Shown here: piece after piece, positions 26,563 to 35,877 of the stretch
Layout of the letters: each line of letters opens with the position of its first letter
Numbering within the stretch: position 1 is the first letter of the stretch
Assembly (NCBI GenBank): GCA_025062105.1
Contig: JANXAQ010000144.1
Coordinates: 44,267-108,266 of the forward strand
Length of the DNA: 64,000 bases
Source: Thermoguttaceae bacterium
Lineage (GTDB): Bacteria; Planctomycetota; Planctomycetia; Pirellulales; Thermoguttaceae
Direction of reading: 5' to 3'
Position numbers and translations under genes: made by a program
The notes under the pieces: generated by a model
Database searches by the model: none
Told to the model about the DNA's origin: nothing
Seen by the model: only the letters and a program-made list of their open reading frames with translations

Positions 26563-26710
26563 CTGGAGTTTTGCCATTTTTATAACTTCTTTTATTTCCG
26601 GGGCTTCGGCTTTGAGGATTGTTTGTTCAGCAAATTTCCCAACTCCAATGTTGTCAAAAGGTTACAACATCTGAAAAGGCTCCCACCCTAGAAATTAGTA
26701 AAAGTCGAGC
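26563..26710 (+). repeat. Family B element, variant core
   Basis: CTGGAGTTTTGCCATTTTT to AGTAAAAGTCGAGC; the core has CTTCTTTTATTTCCGGGG. In near-tandem with the next B element. Confidence 0.75.
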
Positions 26711-26714
26711 TTAA

Positions 26715-26862
26715 CTCGACTTTTGCCATTTTAGGTCTTCTCCCGGAAGGGTAAAACTCTAAGTCCTTGTAACTATTGGAGTTAGGAAATTGTGTGAACA
26801 AAAGGAAGTCTCGTCGTAACTACTGGAAACAAAAGGAGTTAGGGAAAATGGCAAAAGTCGAG
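26715..26862 (-). repeat. Family B element
   Basis: CTCGACTTTTGCCATTTTAGG to GGCAAAAGTCGAG, complete reverse copy very similar to 10296. Confidence 0.88.
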
Positions 26863-27103
26863 ATAAAAGGAGCTTCGAAAAAATAGGTTCGGAGTCCAGT
26901 CACAGACCTAGCTCAGCCGGAGTTTAGCCCCCTAAAGCATGGCTCTGGGAGGGAAATCTAACCTCTGTCGCTTGGATTTTTGTTTCCCGGCAACTGCTCA
27001 GCCGAATAAAGCCACTCAATTTTGAAAACCGGGAACATAGTGAATCCAATAAGTTTCTCTAGCTTGCCTGGATTGCCCAGATTTGTGTTTCTAAATTAGC
27101 AAT

Positions 27104-27141
27104 TGGCGGCCCTCTATTCCTGTGGCGGCCCTCTATTCCTG
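27104..27141 (+). repeat. Tandem duplication, 19 bp x 2
   Basis: TGGCGGCCCTCTATTCCTG occurs at 27104-27122 and 27123-27141 without mismatch. The rest of 26863-27207 shows no gene. Confidence 0.9.
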
Positions 27142-27207
27142 TTCCTGCATTGGGAAATCACTCTGGCAAATAGGCAAGGAATCTTTGGGGCCTTTAAGGG
27201 AGATACT

Positions 27208-27464
27208 GGAACCTCTGCATAATTTAAGGGGGATATTTTTATACCATATTGGCTTATCCTCCCTCTCACCCAATATCTAGGGGTGCTAGTATTGCTAGCA
27301 CCCAATAGATCGTAGGTGTTCGGATAGAAGCACCAAAAGGCTATAGAATTAAAAGTTCATAAAATTGACTATATGTTCAGGATTTTGCAGTTTTTACACC
27401 CCACTTCCTATCTTTTACTGTGCGCCTAAAGTTCACTATATGTTCAGTATTTTGGAGAGGTGCC
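27208..27464 (-). repeat. Family A element with duplicated end
   Basis: Reverse copy starting GGAACCTCTGCATAATTT; the ACTATATGTTCAGGATTTTG end appears at about 27368-27389 and again at 27434-27455, where the arm GGAGAGGTGCC closes it. Confidence 0.75.
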
Positions 27465-27552
27465 TCTCCCGAATTTCAGCTGCACCCGGCATATGTGAAG
27501 CGGAGGGTTCTCCAGCCATAGTGATAGTGAAGTTAGAAGTTAGAATAGTGAG

Positions 27553-28572
27553 TTAGAAGAGAAAACCTTGAGGTTGGTTAGGCACCGGCAGGCCAAGGTG
27601 GCGGAAACCAGCTTCGGTCAGACGTCGGCCTCGGGGGGTACGCACTAACAATTCCGAACGAAGCAAGAAAGGTTCTACCTCATCGATGAGGGTATCTGAT
27701 GGCACATTCATAGTATGGGCCACCGCTTCCACGCCCACCGGGCCGCCGCCAAAGACCCGGCCGATCGTTTCCAAGTACTTTCGATCCTGCGGGTCCAGGC
27801 CAAGAGAGTCGATTCCTTGCATCTGCAGGGCATCCTGGGCTACCGAAAGGGTAATTCGGCCGTTCGCTTTGCTGGTGGCATAGTCTCGGACCCATCGGAG
27901 TCGGTTGTTAGCTACGCGTGGGGTGCCGCGGCTTCGGGCGGCAATTTCTAAGGCGGCTGGTTCATCCACGCTGACCCGCAGTTTGACGGCATTGCGGCGG
28001 ATGATCTCGGCTAGTTCTTCTATGGAATAGAAGTCCAGATGCTCCCGCATCTGGAATCGCTCCCGAAGTGGTGCTGAAAGCAGTCCCGTCCGGGTGGTCG
28101 CTCCGATCAGGGTGAAGGGTTTTAGCGGCATATTAATAGTCCGGGCGTTGATCCCTTCACCCAGGGTAAGATCGATGCGGAAATCCTCCATGGCCGGGTA
28201 AAGAAACTCCTCGACCGATTTATGCATCCGGTGGATTTCGTCGATAAACAGCACAGAGCGTTCGGTGGCGTTGGTTAGATAGGGGATAATGTCTTTAGGG
28301 GCTTTGAGCGTAGCGCCATTAGCGATTTGGATGGGAACCCCCAATTCGCGGGGGATGCAGAGGGCAAAGGTAGTTTTCCCCAATCCGGGGGGGCCATCAA
28401 AGAGAATATGCCCCAAAGGTTCCCCCCGTTTCAAAGCCGCTTCGATAGCAATTTTGATCCGCTCATAGACCTGACGTTGGCCTACCATCTCGGAAAGCCA
28501 TTGGGGACGTAAGTCCCGGTCTTCGTCCTGCCCCAGCGGGCTTGTCGTCTGCACCACCGGTTGGCGCACCAT
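27553..28572 (-). CDS. ruvB: Holliday junction branch migration ATPase
   Basis: RuvB drives branch migration of Holliday junctions together with RuvA. With the ATG at 28572 (AGGAGGGAAGGGA upstream) the protein has 339 residues, the normal length; the frame is open another 51 codons but without support. Motifs include LGHILFDGPPGLGKTTFA (Walker A), VLFIDEIHRMHKSVEEFLYPAMED (Walker B), GATTRTGLLSAPLRERF (sensor 1 and Arg finger) and RGTPRVANNRLRWVRDYA (sensor 2), then the winged-helix domain with RTPRGRRLTEAGFRHLG. ruvA and ruvC are not beside it, common outside Proteobacteria. Confidence 0.97.
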   Translation of the reverse strand: MVRQPVVQTTSPLGQDEDRDLRPQWLSEMVGQRQVYERIKIAIEAALKRGEPLGHILFDGPPGLGKTTFALCIPRELGVPIQIANGATLKAPKDIIPYLTNATERSVLFIDEIHRMHKSVEEFLYPAMEDFRIDLTLGEGINARTINMPLKPFTLIGATTRTGLLSAPLRERFQMREHLDFYSIEELAEIIRRNAVKLRVSVDEPAALEIAARSRGTPRVANNRLRWVRDYATSKANGRITLSVAQDALQMQGIDSLGLDPQDRKYLETIGRVFGGGPVGVEAVAHTMNVPSDTLIDEVEPFLLRSELLVRTPRGRRLTEAGFRHLGLPVPNQPQGFLF

Positions 28573-28895
28573 AAGCGTCCCTTCCCTCCTGAAAGGCATT
28601 TCGGGTAAAATTTGCCATCTCTTGAGAATATACCAATAGGCCCAGTGCTTCCCAAGGGCGGTGTGGCCTATTAGGGTGTCATGACCCCCTATCGGGGGTA
28701 GCCAAAAGCCCTTGTCAGTAGCCACAACGCTGGATGTGCTATTTTTCCTTGGGTAGCTAGCAGATCGAAGTCAACCAGTCGGATTGGGAAAAATAGATGG
28801 GCCAACTCAGCCATGGGAAAGTGCGTATTATCCAACTTCTGCTAGCATCCTTCTGCTAGCAGGACTGTAGCGAGCCTGGAAGCCTTCTGGTAGCA
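28573..28895. other. Spacer without recognised gene
   Basis: The ruvB leader and upstream sequence; the N-terminal extension frame of ruvB covers part of it. CTTCTGCTAGCA occurs twice near 28850, with no clear element. Confidence 0.5.
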
Positions 28896-28973
28896 TGCTC
28901 CCCCCGAAAGCGGGAATCCAGAACAGCTAAACCAGCAACAACTGGATTCCTGCTTGTGCAGGAATGAGCCAAT
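28896..28973 (+). repeat. REP-like inverted repeat
   Basis: GGGAATCCAG and CTGGATTCC flank a 20-base spacer; the outer parts CCCCGAAAGCGGG and CCTGCTTGTGCAGGAATGAG are hairpin-forming. This resembles the GCGGGAATCCAG palindromes widespread in bacteria. Confidence 0.65.
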
Positions 28974-28996
28974 GCGCCATTTGGCCAAGATGGTAC

Positions 28997-29171
28997 GGAA
29001 CCTCTGCAAAAATATGAACATCCAATGAGCTTTTAAATTCGGTAGGGGCTTTGCCTCATTCAACGACCTACTCTCTATAGCGTTGCTAGCAGTGCTAGTA
29101 ACCCTATAGATTGGGTTAGAGCTAAGGGGCACCCAAAAAGGAGCGAAAATGTCTCCTTTTAACTTATGCCG
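28997..29171 (+). repeat. Family A element, right end replaced
   Basis: GGAACCTCTGCAAAAATATG at the left; the core reaches TCTCCTTTTAACTTATGCC and then runs into B sequence without the GAGGTTCC arm. Confidence 0.8.
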
Positions 29172-29290
29172 GAGGGGGGAAAGGTCTAACTCCATGAAAT
29201 CGTTGGCCTTAGGAAATTGCATGACTAAAAGCGGGCGTCGTACCTGTTGGAGTCAAACCCAGTTGGGGAAAAATGTCAAAAGGCCAAATT
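29172..29290 (-). repeat. Family B element, left arm missing
   Basis: Contains GGCCTTAGGAAATTGCATG, GCGGGCGTCGTACC and GGGGAAAAATGTCAAAAGG, as in reverse B copies. Confidence 0.6.
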
Positions 29291-29346
29291 ACTAAGATAC
29301 GTACCTCTTTTGGTAGAAGAGATTTTAAGCACCGAGTTTCCACTGG

Positions 29347-30183
29347 ATGAGCATGGTTTGTACCTCGAAACGCTCCTGGAAAGACAACCGCGCAGTTTCG
29401 GAAACGATGGCTAAGATAGTTTCAGATGAACGTAGTTCGACCCGTTGGTTGCAGCGGCAGCTTCAGTCGGCTGAAGAAGCCTTTACGATTTCTTTTCGGA
29501 AGCAGTATCCGGCAGTTTGGTGGTTGACCCTGCTGGGGCCGTTTGTCCTTTCTGGCCTAATTGTGGTTGGGGTGGGTTTGGTGGCGGGCTGGGAGTGGGC
29601 GATTCGACTGTTAGGCACGGCGGCCGCCACCTTCTTTTTCTTCGGCCGATTTGTCATCCTGGGCGGCGAAGCCCAGAATCCTCATATGGACTTTTTTACT
29701 CCAGGACAACTGGCCCTGCTGGTTACCTATATGGATTTGATGACCGCCAGTTTGCTGGTCTGTCATAGTGGATTTTTGTTCCGAATCCCCTTTTTAGGCC
29801 CTCGAATGTTAGCCTTAGTCGAAGACGGCCAATATATTTTAAGATCGAATCCTTGGATGAAACGGCTAACTTTTGTGGGACTAGTAGGTTTTGTGATGTT
29901 TCCTCTGGCTTCTACCGGAAGTGTGGGCGGCTCGATCTTTGGACGATTGCTCGGCATGAGCAGAACCAGTGTCTTTATCGGCGTGGCGTTGGGAAGCATC
30001 CTTGGTAATGGACTTATGTATTTAGGGGCTAATGTGATTAACCGCTATCTGGATCGGAATAACCCCTGGCTGACCATCGGCGGAATAGCCGTGGTAGGGC
30101 TTCTGATCTTCTGGCTCAATTATCGCTATCAACGGATGAAACGCCAGGCGATGGAGGCGTTGCAGGAGGCCGACGGTCTGTAG
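29347..30183 (+). CDS. Membrane protein, small multidrug export-like (COG2426 type)
   Basis: A protein of 278 residues (258 if started at the ATG at 29407) with about six hydrophobic segments: VWWLTLLGPFVLSGLIVVGV, a TM around LGTAAATFFFFGRFVIL, one near LLVTYMDLMTASLLVC, the glycine-rich LVGFVMFPLASTGSVGGSIF, then FIGVALGSILGNGLMYLG and a last one ending in FWLNYRYQR. The FPLASTGSVGGSIFGRLLG segment resembles the P-x-TG-x-G loop of COG2426 small multidrug-export or DedA-like proteins. That relation is by motif only; substrate and direction of transport are unknown. Neither candidate start has a strong ribosome site. It is a single gene. Confidence 0.6.
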   Translation: MSMVCTSKRSWKDNRAVSETMAKIVSDERSSTRWLQRQLQSAEEAFTISFRKQYPAVWWLTLLGPFVLSGLIVVGVGLVAGWEWAIRLLGTAAATFFFFGRFVILGGEAQNPHMDFFTPGQLALLVTYMDLMTASLLVCHSGFLFRIPFLGPRMLALVEDGQYILRSNPWMKRLTFVGLVGFVMFPLASTGSVGGSIFGRLLGMSRTSVFIGVALGSILGNGLMYLGANVINRYLDRNNPWLTIGGIAVVGLLIFWLNYRYQRMKRQAMEALQEADGL

Positions 30184-30305
30184 AAGCCGTTGCCAAATCG
30201 CCGATTCCAGACCGATTTTTGTCCCTCGGATAGCTGCTGGTATCATCCCATGCAGCCTTGTTCGCCCATCGGAGAAATCCTCCTTTCGGGCCCCTAGCCT
30301 CGATG

Positions 30306-30421
30306 TTCGTCAATTTCTAGGAGGCAGCCTCCTTTGGATGCCATAACCCGTTGAGAATATTGGAGTTAGGAAGATTACCGAGCAAAGAATCCTTAAGGCC
30401 GAAACCCTTGAAGTAAAAGAA
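30306..30421 (-). repeat. Family B variant fragment
   Basis: AATATTGGAGTTAGGAAG, GCAAAGAATCC and CCCTTGAAGTAAAAGAA match the variant core at 14584 and 52304. It is cut by the following A element, with no right arm found. Confidence 0.55.
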
Positions 30422-30751
30422 AGAAACCTCTGCAAAATCCTGAACACATGGTAAACTTTATGACCTTATCATTCCGTAGGGATTAGTCCGCTCTATTTAA
30501 AGACCCACTGGCTCTGTTAAAACCCTTTCCGGTCGGAGGCCTAAACTCACCAAAACCGAAGCAAGCCCCATCCAGTATGGACAAAATCTCTCCCAGACTG
30601 CGGACAACCTTTCAACAGAGCCAGATCTACTCTATGGTGGTTGCTAGTAGTGCTAGTAATCCTACAGATTGGGCGAGAGGTGGCGGGTACCAAAATACGA
30701 CAAAACCTCTCCTTTGAATTATGTATTATGTATGAATTATGCAGAGATTCC
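30422..30751 (+). repeat. Family A element interrupted by D
   Basis: AGAAACCTCTGCAAAATCC to GCAGAGATTCC. The normal A core resumes after the D copy at ATCTACTCTATGG. The right end holds a small duplication (AATTATGTATTATGTATG). Confidence 0.85.
30510..30622 (+). repeat. Family D element nested in A
   Basis: GGCTCTGTTAAAACCCTTTCC to CTTTCAACAGAGCC, 113 bp. Confidence 0.9.
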
Positions 30752-30782
30752 AGAAGGTACATAAATGACAAATATCGAGCCA

Positions 30783-30895
30783 AGAGGCTGTCCTAAAATG
30801 AGATTTTAGCGTGGTCCGACAGGTTTTCGGGCGGAAGGGGACTCCGGCAAAACCCGGAAATAGGTGGTGGGGTTATTGGCCCCTCTAGGCAAAGA
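30783..30895 (+). repeat. Minor repeat family (copy 2)
   Basis: AGAGGCTGTCCTAAAATGAG (C-like arm), then GGTCCGACAGGTTTTCGGGC and ACTCCGGCAAAACCC, shared with 13603-13685; no matching right arm. Confidence 0.5.
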
Positions 30896-30899
30896 TAAG

Positions 30900-31065
30900 C
30901 TCGACTTTTACCATTTTTGGCTTCAGCCCGGATTTTGGCTTCAGCCCGGAATAGCAATGTTCTAACTGCTTGTAATTATTGGGGTTAGAAAATTCGGTGA
31001 ACAAAGGCAGCATTCACCCTAACTCCCGGCAACAAAAGCAGTTAGGAAAATTGGCAAAAGTCGAG
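30900..31065 (-). repeat. Family B element
   Basis: CTCGACTTTTACCATTTTTGG to GGCAAAAGTCGAG. The sequence TTTTGGCTTCAGCCCGGA is duplicated inside it. Confidence 0.85.
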
Positions 31066-31068
31066 CTA

Positions 31069-31226
31069 GGAGGCTGTCCGGAAATTGGGATGGGGGCGAT
31101 TTCCAATAGGTTTTAACCGAGCGGATCCTACCATCGATACTCCTTAAAAACAAGGATTTTGGGAATTCTGGGGAATCGAGGAAGAAAACTCCTTTCCTCG
31201 TAGAAAATCCTTCTAGGACAACCTCT
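31069..31226 (+). repeat. Family C element
   Basis: GGAGGCTGTCCGGAAATTGGG to CTAGGACAACCTCT; directly follows the B element. Confidence 0.8.
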
Positions 31227-31371
31227 AAGGGCAAAACTCCTTTTTCCGGAGAGCCTCTAACGGTGGCCGGGTTCCGATGGCGTTCGAATCTCTCGAAACC
31301 GCAACTACCGCGATGTTGGAGGGGAGTCTGTTTACCGGTCCTGCAATGTTTTATAATCATGCCCAATTCTT

Positions 31372-31623
31372 TTGGGTGCAAAACTGCTGGGGGAGTTGGC
31401 TTTATTAACATTTCAGCCGAGCGACGAAACTAGCCGCTACCCTCCGCGGACTACTGGGCGGTATTGCTTGCTGGAGGCAATGCCGGCTGTGGAAGCCAAC
31501 GGGCTAATTGACAGAGGTATTCGTCCCTTAGCAGTCCCCCTCTGGCCGGCGGTAAGCGAAGAAGAACCGCCCCACCCCCCGGAAGTGGTATGGAATCCCT
31601 TCCAGGCGATTTCAGTTGTTTAA
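31372..31623 (+). CDS. Possible small protein of unknown function
   Basis: An 83-codon frame, starting at TTG or another non-ATG codon, whose second half (RPLAVPLWPAVSEEEPPHPP) has protein-like composition. There is no convincing ribosome site, no promoter and no family resemblance. It is listed because it is the only sizeable frame in the 31227-31640 spacer; it may be the remnant of a gene broken by the surrounding repeats. Confidence 0.2.
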   Translation: MGAKLLGELALLTFQPSDETSRYPPRTTGRYCLLEAMPAVEANGLIDRGIRPLAVPLWPAVSEEEPPHPPEVVWNPFQAISVV

Positions 31624-31640
31624 TCCGAGAAAAAAATAAA

Positions 31641-31842
31641 AGAACCTCTGCATAATTCAGTGCAGATACAATGCAGATATTTTTATACCATTTTGCCTTT
31701 ACTCTCTCACTAACCTATAGATAAGACTGCTAGCGTTGCTAGCAGGCCACAGATAGTAAGTGTTCGACCAGGAAAAACGGAATGGCCAAAGGGTCAAAAG
31801 TTCGTAAAGTTCACCTATATGATGAAGGTTTTTCGAAGGTTC
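31641..31842 (-). repeat. Family A element reaching to the symporter gene
   Basis: Reverse copy from AGAACCTCTGCATAATTC to a worn TCGAAGGTTCTT. It ends 62 bases before the symporter start codon and supplies the first codons of a longer frame. Confidence 0.82.
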
Positions 31843-31904
31843 TTCAGTTTACTTCGCTTGGGCGGAAGAGATACGGGCTGGGCTTGCCAAGAAGGAGTCG
31901 GCCT

Positions 31905-34028
31905 ATGGATTCTAAGCGGCTAGGTTTAGTTAAGCCATGGCAGTGGATCGGCGTGGGCTTTGGGGTGGCATTTTGGGTGGTTGGGGGGTTTGGTTTAGAG
32001 GCGTCGACGGCCTTTTGGCCCATGGTAGGAGCGGCCATAGGGGCGGAACCAGTAGCCGATGCTTTTGTAGTTGGGGCAGATGCACCGGGCAAGAGTGCTG
32101 GCTTGACCGTGCCTTCAGCACCTGCGGCTTCTTCCGAGCGGTCGGCCCAGAGGGTAGAACGCGCTTCCGCCCCAGCAGCCCCGCTCCCGGTTCGATCTGC
32201 CCTAGGCCCGGTGGATTGGGCTGTGCTGGCCGGGTATTTTCTCCTGTTACTGTTGCTGACTTGGTATTCGGTCCGCAAAAGCCGGGATACCGCGGATGAT
32301 TACTTCTTGGCAGGTCGACATTTGGGTTGGCTGATAGTAGGGGCCTCGATTTTTTCATCGAATATCGGGTCGGAGCATTTGGTTGGACTGGCCGGTTCCG
32401 GCTGCACCGATGGGGTGGCGATGGCCCATTATGAGCTGCATGCCTGGTGTCTTTTGGTCTTGGCCTGGGTGATGGTGCCTTTTTATTGTCGGTCGATGGT
32501 CTTTACGATGCCGGAGTTTTTGGAGCGGCGGTACTCGGCAACGGCTCGCTGGGTGTTGTCGATAATTTCGCTAGTGGCCTATATTTTGACGAAAATTGCT
32601 GTGGGCATTTTTGCTGGCGGAGTGGTCTTTCGCACCTTGTTGCCGGAGCTTCGGGTGGAAATAGGAGGATATGGATTCGATAGTTTTTGGATCGGGTCGG
32701 TTCTGGTGATACTTTTTACAGGTCTATATACGGTTTTGGGGGGACTGCGGGCAGTGGCCTATACGGAGGCGTTACAGACGTTGGTGTTGATCGTTGGCTC
32801 GGTGTTGGTTACTGTGTATGGACTTGTGGAACTAGGCGGTTGGCAAGAGCTTCGCCAGGCGCCGTATCCAGGTTCGCAATTGGAGGCAGGCTACAACGAA
32901 GGGTTTAATCTCTGGAAGCCGCTGATCCCGAAGGAAATCGAGGGTAAAAAGGTCGAGGGCACTTGGGCGCCGGTCTACGAAGAGCTGGAACGAGATGGGC
33001 AGAAAGTAATCCGGATGGCCTGGTATTTCAACAGGAATTATCCCTGGCTGGGAATGCTTTTTTGTGCGCCGATTATTGGACTTTGGTATTGGTGTACAGA
33101 CCAATATATTGTTCAGCGAGCCCTTGGGGCCCCCAACGAGCGGGAAGCACGCCGGGGTAGCATCTTTGCCGCCTACCTAAAGCTACTGCCGGTCTTTATT
33201 TTCATTATTCCCGGCATGATCTGTTTTGCCTTAGCAACTCGGGGTTATCCAGGTCTAGCCCATCTGGTGGACCAGAACGGTCGGGCCGTCGCTGAACAAT
33301 GCCAATCCGCTTTCCCTCTCATGGTGGCCCATGTGTTGCCGATGGGGGTGCGGGGAATCGTAGTGGCGGGGCTATTGGCGGCTCTGATGAGTTCCTTGGC
33401 AGGTGTATTTAATGCCAGTTCTACTTTGTTTACTATGGATTTTTATCAGAAGTTTCATCCCTCGGCTTCCCAGCATCAGTTGGTTTGGATTGGTCGGGTA
33501 GCCACCACGGTGATGGTGCTGATTGGTTTGGCCTGGGTGCCGGTCATCCAAGGAGCCAGGGGGCTTTATGATTATTTGCAAACCGTCCAAGGCTATCTGG
33601 CACCCCCGATTTTCGTGGTCTTTTTCTTTGGGGTGTTTAATAAGCGGCTGAATGCCAAAGGTTGCTTGGCGGCGCTTGTTGTGGGGTTTGCGTTAGGGGT
33701 ATTTCGACTGGCGGTGGATACCCCGGTGGCGTTGAAACTGCCTGGGTTTGAGCAGGGATATCCGGTTGGTTCGTTTTTGTGGATTGTGAATCAGATTTAT
33801 TTTCAGTATTATAGCCTTTTGGTCTTTTTGGTCAGTGTGGGAGTGATGTTTTTGGTAAGCTATTGGACCGATGCCCCGCCGGAAGACCGAATCCGGGGAT
33901 TGACTTTTAGCACCTTGACCCAGGAGGATCGGGCACGCTCCAGAGCCAGTTGGGGGTGGACGGAAGTGGCAGCCTCGGCAGTGGTAGTGGCCGTCATTGT
34001 AGGAGCTTACCTGTATTTTAATGGATGA
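31905..34028 (+). CDS. Sodium/solute symporter, SGLT-like
   Basis: A 707-residue member of the sodium:solute symporter family, closest in motif to sugar carriers (vSGLT/SGLT). After an atypical N-terminus of about 105 residues (one hydrophobic segment, then an Ala/Pro-rich linker) comes the core: WAVLAGYFLLLLLLTWYSV, DDYFLAGRHLGWLIVGASIF with SSNIGSEHLVGLAGSG, the GLYTVLGGLRAVAYTEALQT loop, WYWCTDQYIVQRALGA and LMSSLAGVFNASSTLFTMD. About 14 TM segments fit the family. The ATG at 31905 is preferred because AGGAG precedes it; the longer frame from 31782 begins inside a family A repeat. The substrate, probably a sugar, is inferred. No metabolic neighbour helps. Confidence 0.88.
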   Translation: MDSKRLGLVKPWQWIGVGFGVAFWVVGGFGLEASTAFWPMVGAAIGAEPVADAFVVGADAPGKSAGLTVPSAPAASSERSAQRVERASAPAAPLPVRSALGPVDWAVLAGYFLLLLLLTWYSVRKSRDTADDYFLAGRHLGWLIVGASIFSSNIGSEHLVGLAGSGCTDGVAMAHYELHAWCLLVLAWVMVPFYCRSMVFTMPEFLERRYSATARWVLSIISLVAYILTKIAVGIFAGGVVFRTLLPELRVEIGGYGFDSFWIGSVLVILFTGLYTVLGGLRAVAYTEALQTLVLIVGSVLVTVYGLVELGGWQELRQAPYPGSQLEAGYNEGFNLWKPLIPKEIEGKKVEGTWAPVYEELERDGQKVIRMAWYFNRNYPWLGMLFCAPIIGLWYWCTDQYIVQRALGAPNEREARRGSIFAAYLKLLPVFIFIIPGMICFALATRGYPGLAHLVDQNGRAVAEQCQSAFPLMVAHVLPMGVRGIVVAGLLAALMSSLAGVFNASSTLFTMDFYQKFHPSASQHQLVWIGRVATTVMVLIGLAWVPVIQGARGLYDYLQTVQGYLAPPIFVVFFFGVFNKRLNAKGCLAALVVGFALGVFRLAVDTPVALKLPGFEQGYPVGSFLWIVNQIYFQYYSLLVFLVSVGVMFLVSYWTDAPPEDRIRGLTFSTLTQEDRARSRASWGWTEVAASAVVVAVIVGAYLYFNG

Positions 34029-34198
34029 GCGGGGCCGGCGGCCCCAAGGGCAGCCTCCCAAAAAGAACCTATCCGAGGTGGGAAGTGCGAAATTTTCACC
34101 TTATAGAGGGGGTTTACTATAACCAATAGTATGGGTAAAATTACTTAAGTGATAGATTGGGGCCAAAATCCGTAAAAATATACACCTAACAGGGGGTA

Positions 34199-34226
34199 TT
34201 GTTTGCCCTATTTTTGTGGTTATAAT
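34199..34226 (+). promoter_or_regulatory. Promoter of tRNA-Arg
   Basis: TTGTTT (34199-34204), 16-base spacer, consensus TATAAT (34221-34226), 12 bases before the mature tRNA. Confidence 0.75.
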
Positions 34227-34237
34227 ATGTTGCTTAG

Positions 34238-34311
34238 GCGCCCGTAGCGCAACTGGATAGCGCATCGGTCTTCGGAACCGACGGTTGGGGGTTCGAATCC
34301 CTCCGGGCGCG
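34238..34311 (+). tRNA. tRNA-Arg (anticodon TCG)
   Basis: Acceptor arms GCGCCCG/CGGGCGC close the cloverleaf; the anticodon loop CTTCGGA between TCGGT and ACCGA reads TCG, which decodes CGN arginine codons; the T loop is GTTCGAATC. No CCA is encoded. The histidine kinase gene starts 93 bases downstream on the same strand. Confidence 0.96.
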
Positions 34312-34404
34312 GTCTGTGGGTCTCCTCAGGGGGCAGGTTTCCTGGTAGTAACACGCAGCGGTCTAATAGCGCAGGGGCCAACAGAAGGCCAAAGGAACCT
34401 GCCG

Positions 34405-35877
34405 GTGGATGCAGTAACGCTAGTCCTGTTGCTTTCCATCCTGCTGCAACTAGCAGCAGTGGGCATTGCGCTTCGGCAAGTTTTGGAATGGCCGAAGCTG
34501 CGATGGGCTTGGGGGATGGTAACCGCTGCTTTTGCGCTAATGACGCTTGGGAGGATCTTAATCTTAGGCAGCCATTTGGAGCAGGGGCCCGGGGCAGGGG
34601 TTGTGTTAGAGGTAGAAATCATCGGCCTTTTTATTTCCCTTTTCTTGGTGGTAGGAGTTGCACAGTTAGGTCCTGTCTTTACCCAGATCACTCGTTCTGA
34701 AGCCCAACTGCAGGAAAGTCAACGGGCTATGTCGGCCCTGATGAAAAACCTGCCGGGCATGGCCTACCGATGTCTGAACGATCCCCATTGGACTATGGAG
34801 TTTGTCAGCGAAGGGTGTGTAGCTCTAACCGGCTATCGGCCAGAGGAGTTGATTGGCAATCGGGTGATTTCCTATGCCGAACTGATCGTCCCGGAGCATC
34901 GCCAACAAGTTTTGGAAAATGTTCAGCGGGCTATTGCTGCTGACGAACCCTTCCAGCTGGTCTATCGGATTCGCACCGCCCAAGGGGAGGAAAAATGGGT
35001 CTGGGAAAAAGGTTCTGCCGTCCGAGATGCGCAAGGCAAGGTGATTGCTCTAGAAGGGTTTATTGCCGATATTACCGAGCGTTGCCAAGCAGAAGAACTC
35101 CTTCGAAAGACTCAAGATGAATTGGAAAAACTGGTAGCCCAGCGTACCGCCGAACTGGACCGCACGAATCGAGATCTGATGCAATTTGTTTATACGGTCT
35201 CTCACGATCTGCAAGAGCCGCTCCGGATGATGAGCACCTATCTGCAAACACTGCGGGGTAGCCTGAAAGATCGGCTTCAACCCACGGAACGCTCTTTGTT
35301 AGATTTATCTGCGGAAGCCTGCCAGCGATTGCAACGGATGATCCAGGATCTGTTGGCCTACAGCCGGGCTGGCACCCGGGGCATTTATTTTGAACCAGTA
35401 GATGCCAATCAGGTCGTGCAGGAAGCCATTCAGAACCTACAGGCGGCTATTGACCAAACCGGGGCCCAAATCACCCTAGATCCGTTGCCGGAAGTAACTG
35501 CCGATGCCACGTTGCTGCTGGAATTGTTCCAGAATCTGCTTAGCAATGCAATTAAATTCCATGCTAAAGATCGATCTCCGAAAGTCCGTATTTTTTGTCA
35601 ACAACAGGACGACGAGTGGCTCTTTGGCGTGCAGGACAATGGCATCGGCATTGACCCCGACGCCATAGAACGGATATTCCTGATTTTTGAGCGGCTTCAT
35701 CCGGAAGAAGAGTATCCAGGCACAGGGATCGGTTTGGCCATTTGTAAAAGAATTGTGGAACGTCATGGGGGGCGAATTTGGTGCCAGTCGAAGCCGGGAG
35801 AAGGATCTACTTTTTACTTTACCCTGCCCAAACGGATGCCGGATACTGCCCGGCAGAGGGAAAATGTGGGTTTCTAA
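34405..35877 (+). CDS. PAS-domain membrane sensor histidine kinase
   Basis: A 490-residue sensor kinase. Three TM segments occupy residues about 4-90 (LVLLLSILLQLAAVGIAL; MVTAAFALMTLGRILIL; IIGLFISLFLVVGVAQLG). A PAS domain with its PAC end (about 108-225; FVSEGCVALTGYRPEELIGN) is followed by a coiled coil, the HisKA phosphoacceptor VYTVSHDLQEPLRMMSTYLQ (His near residue 270), and the ATPase domain with N box NLLSNAIKFH, G1 DNGIGIDP and G2 GTGIGLAICKRIVERHGG. This is the phytochrome-like kinase type. The frame runs back into the tRNA; the GTG at 34405 is chosen because AAAGGA lies eight bases upstream. No response regulator is next to it, so the partner is unknown. Confidence 0.9.
   Translation: MDAVTLVLLLSILLQLAAVGIALRQVLEWPKLRWAWGMVTAAFALMTLGRILILGSHLEQGPGAGVVLEVEIIGLFISLFLVVGVAQLGPVFTQITRSEAQLQESQRAMSALMKNLPGMAYRCLNDPHWTMEFVSEGCVALTGYRPEELIGNRVISYAELIVPEHRQQVLENVQRAIAADEPFQLVYRIRTAQGEEKWVWEKGSAVRDAQGKVIALEGFIADITERCQAEELLRKTQDELEKLVAQRTAELDRTNRDLMQFVYTVSHDLQEPLRMMSTYLQTLRGSLKDRLQPTERSLLDLSAEACQRLQRMIQDLLAYSRAGTRGIYFEPVDANQVVQEAIQNLQAAIDQTGAQITLDPLPEVTADATLLLELFQNLLSNAIKFHAKDRSPKVRIFCQQQDDEWLFGVQDNGIGIDPDAIERIFLIFERLHPEEEYPGTGIGLAICKRIVERHGGRIWCQSKPGEGSTFYFTLPKRMPDTARQRENVGF

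Noticed and set aside
34285..34404. Start of the histidine kinase inside the tRNA-Arg gene
   Set aside because: The open frame extends into the tRNA only by chance; the GTG at 34405 has a proper ribosome site.
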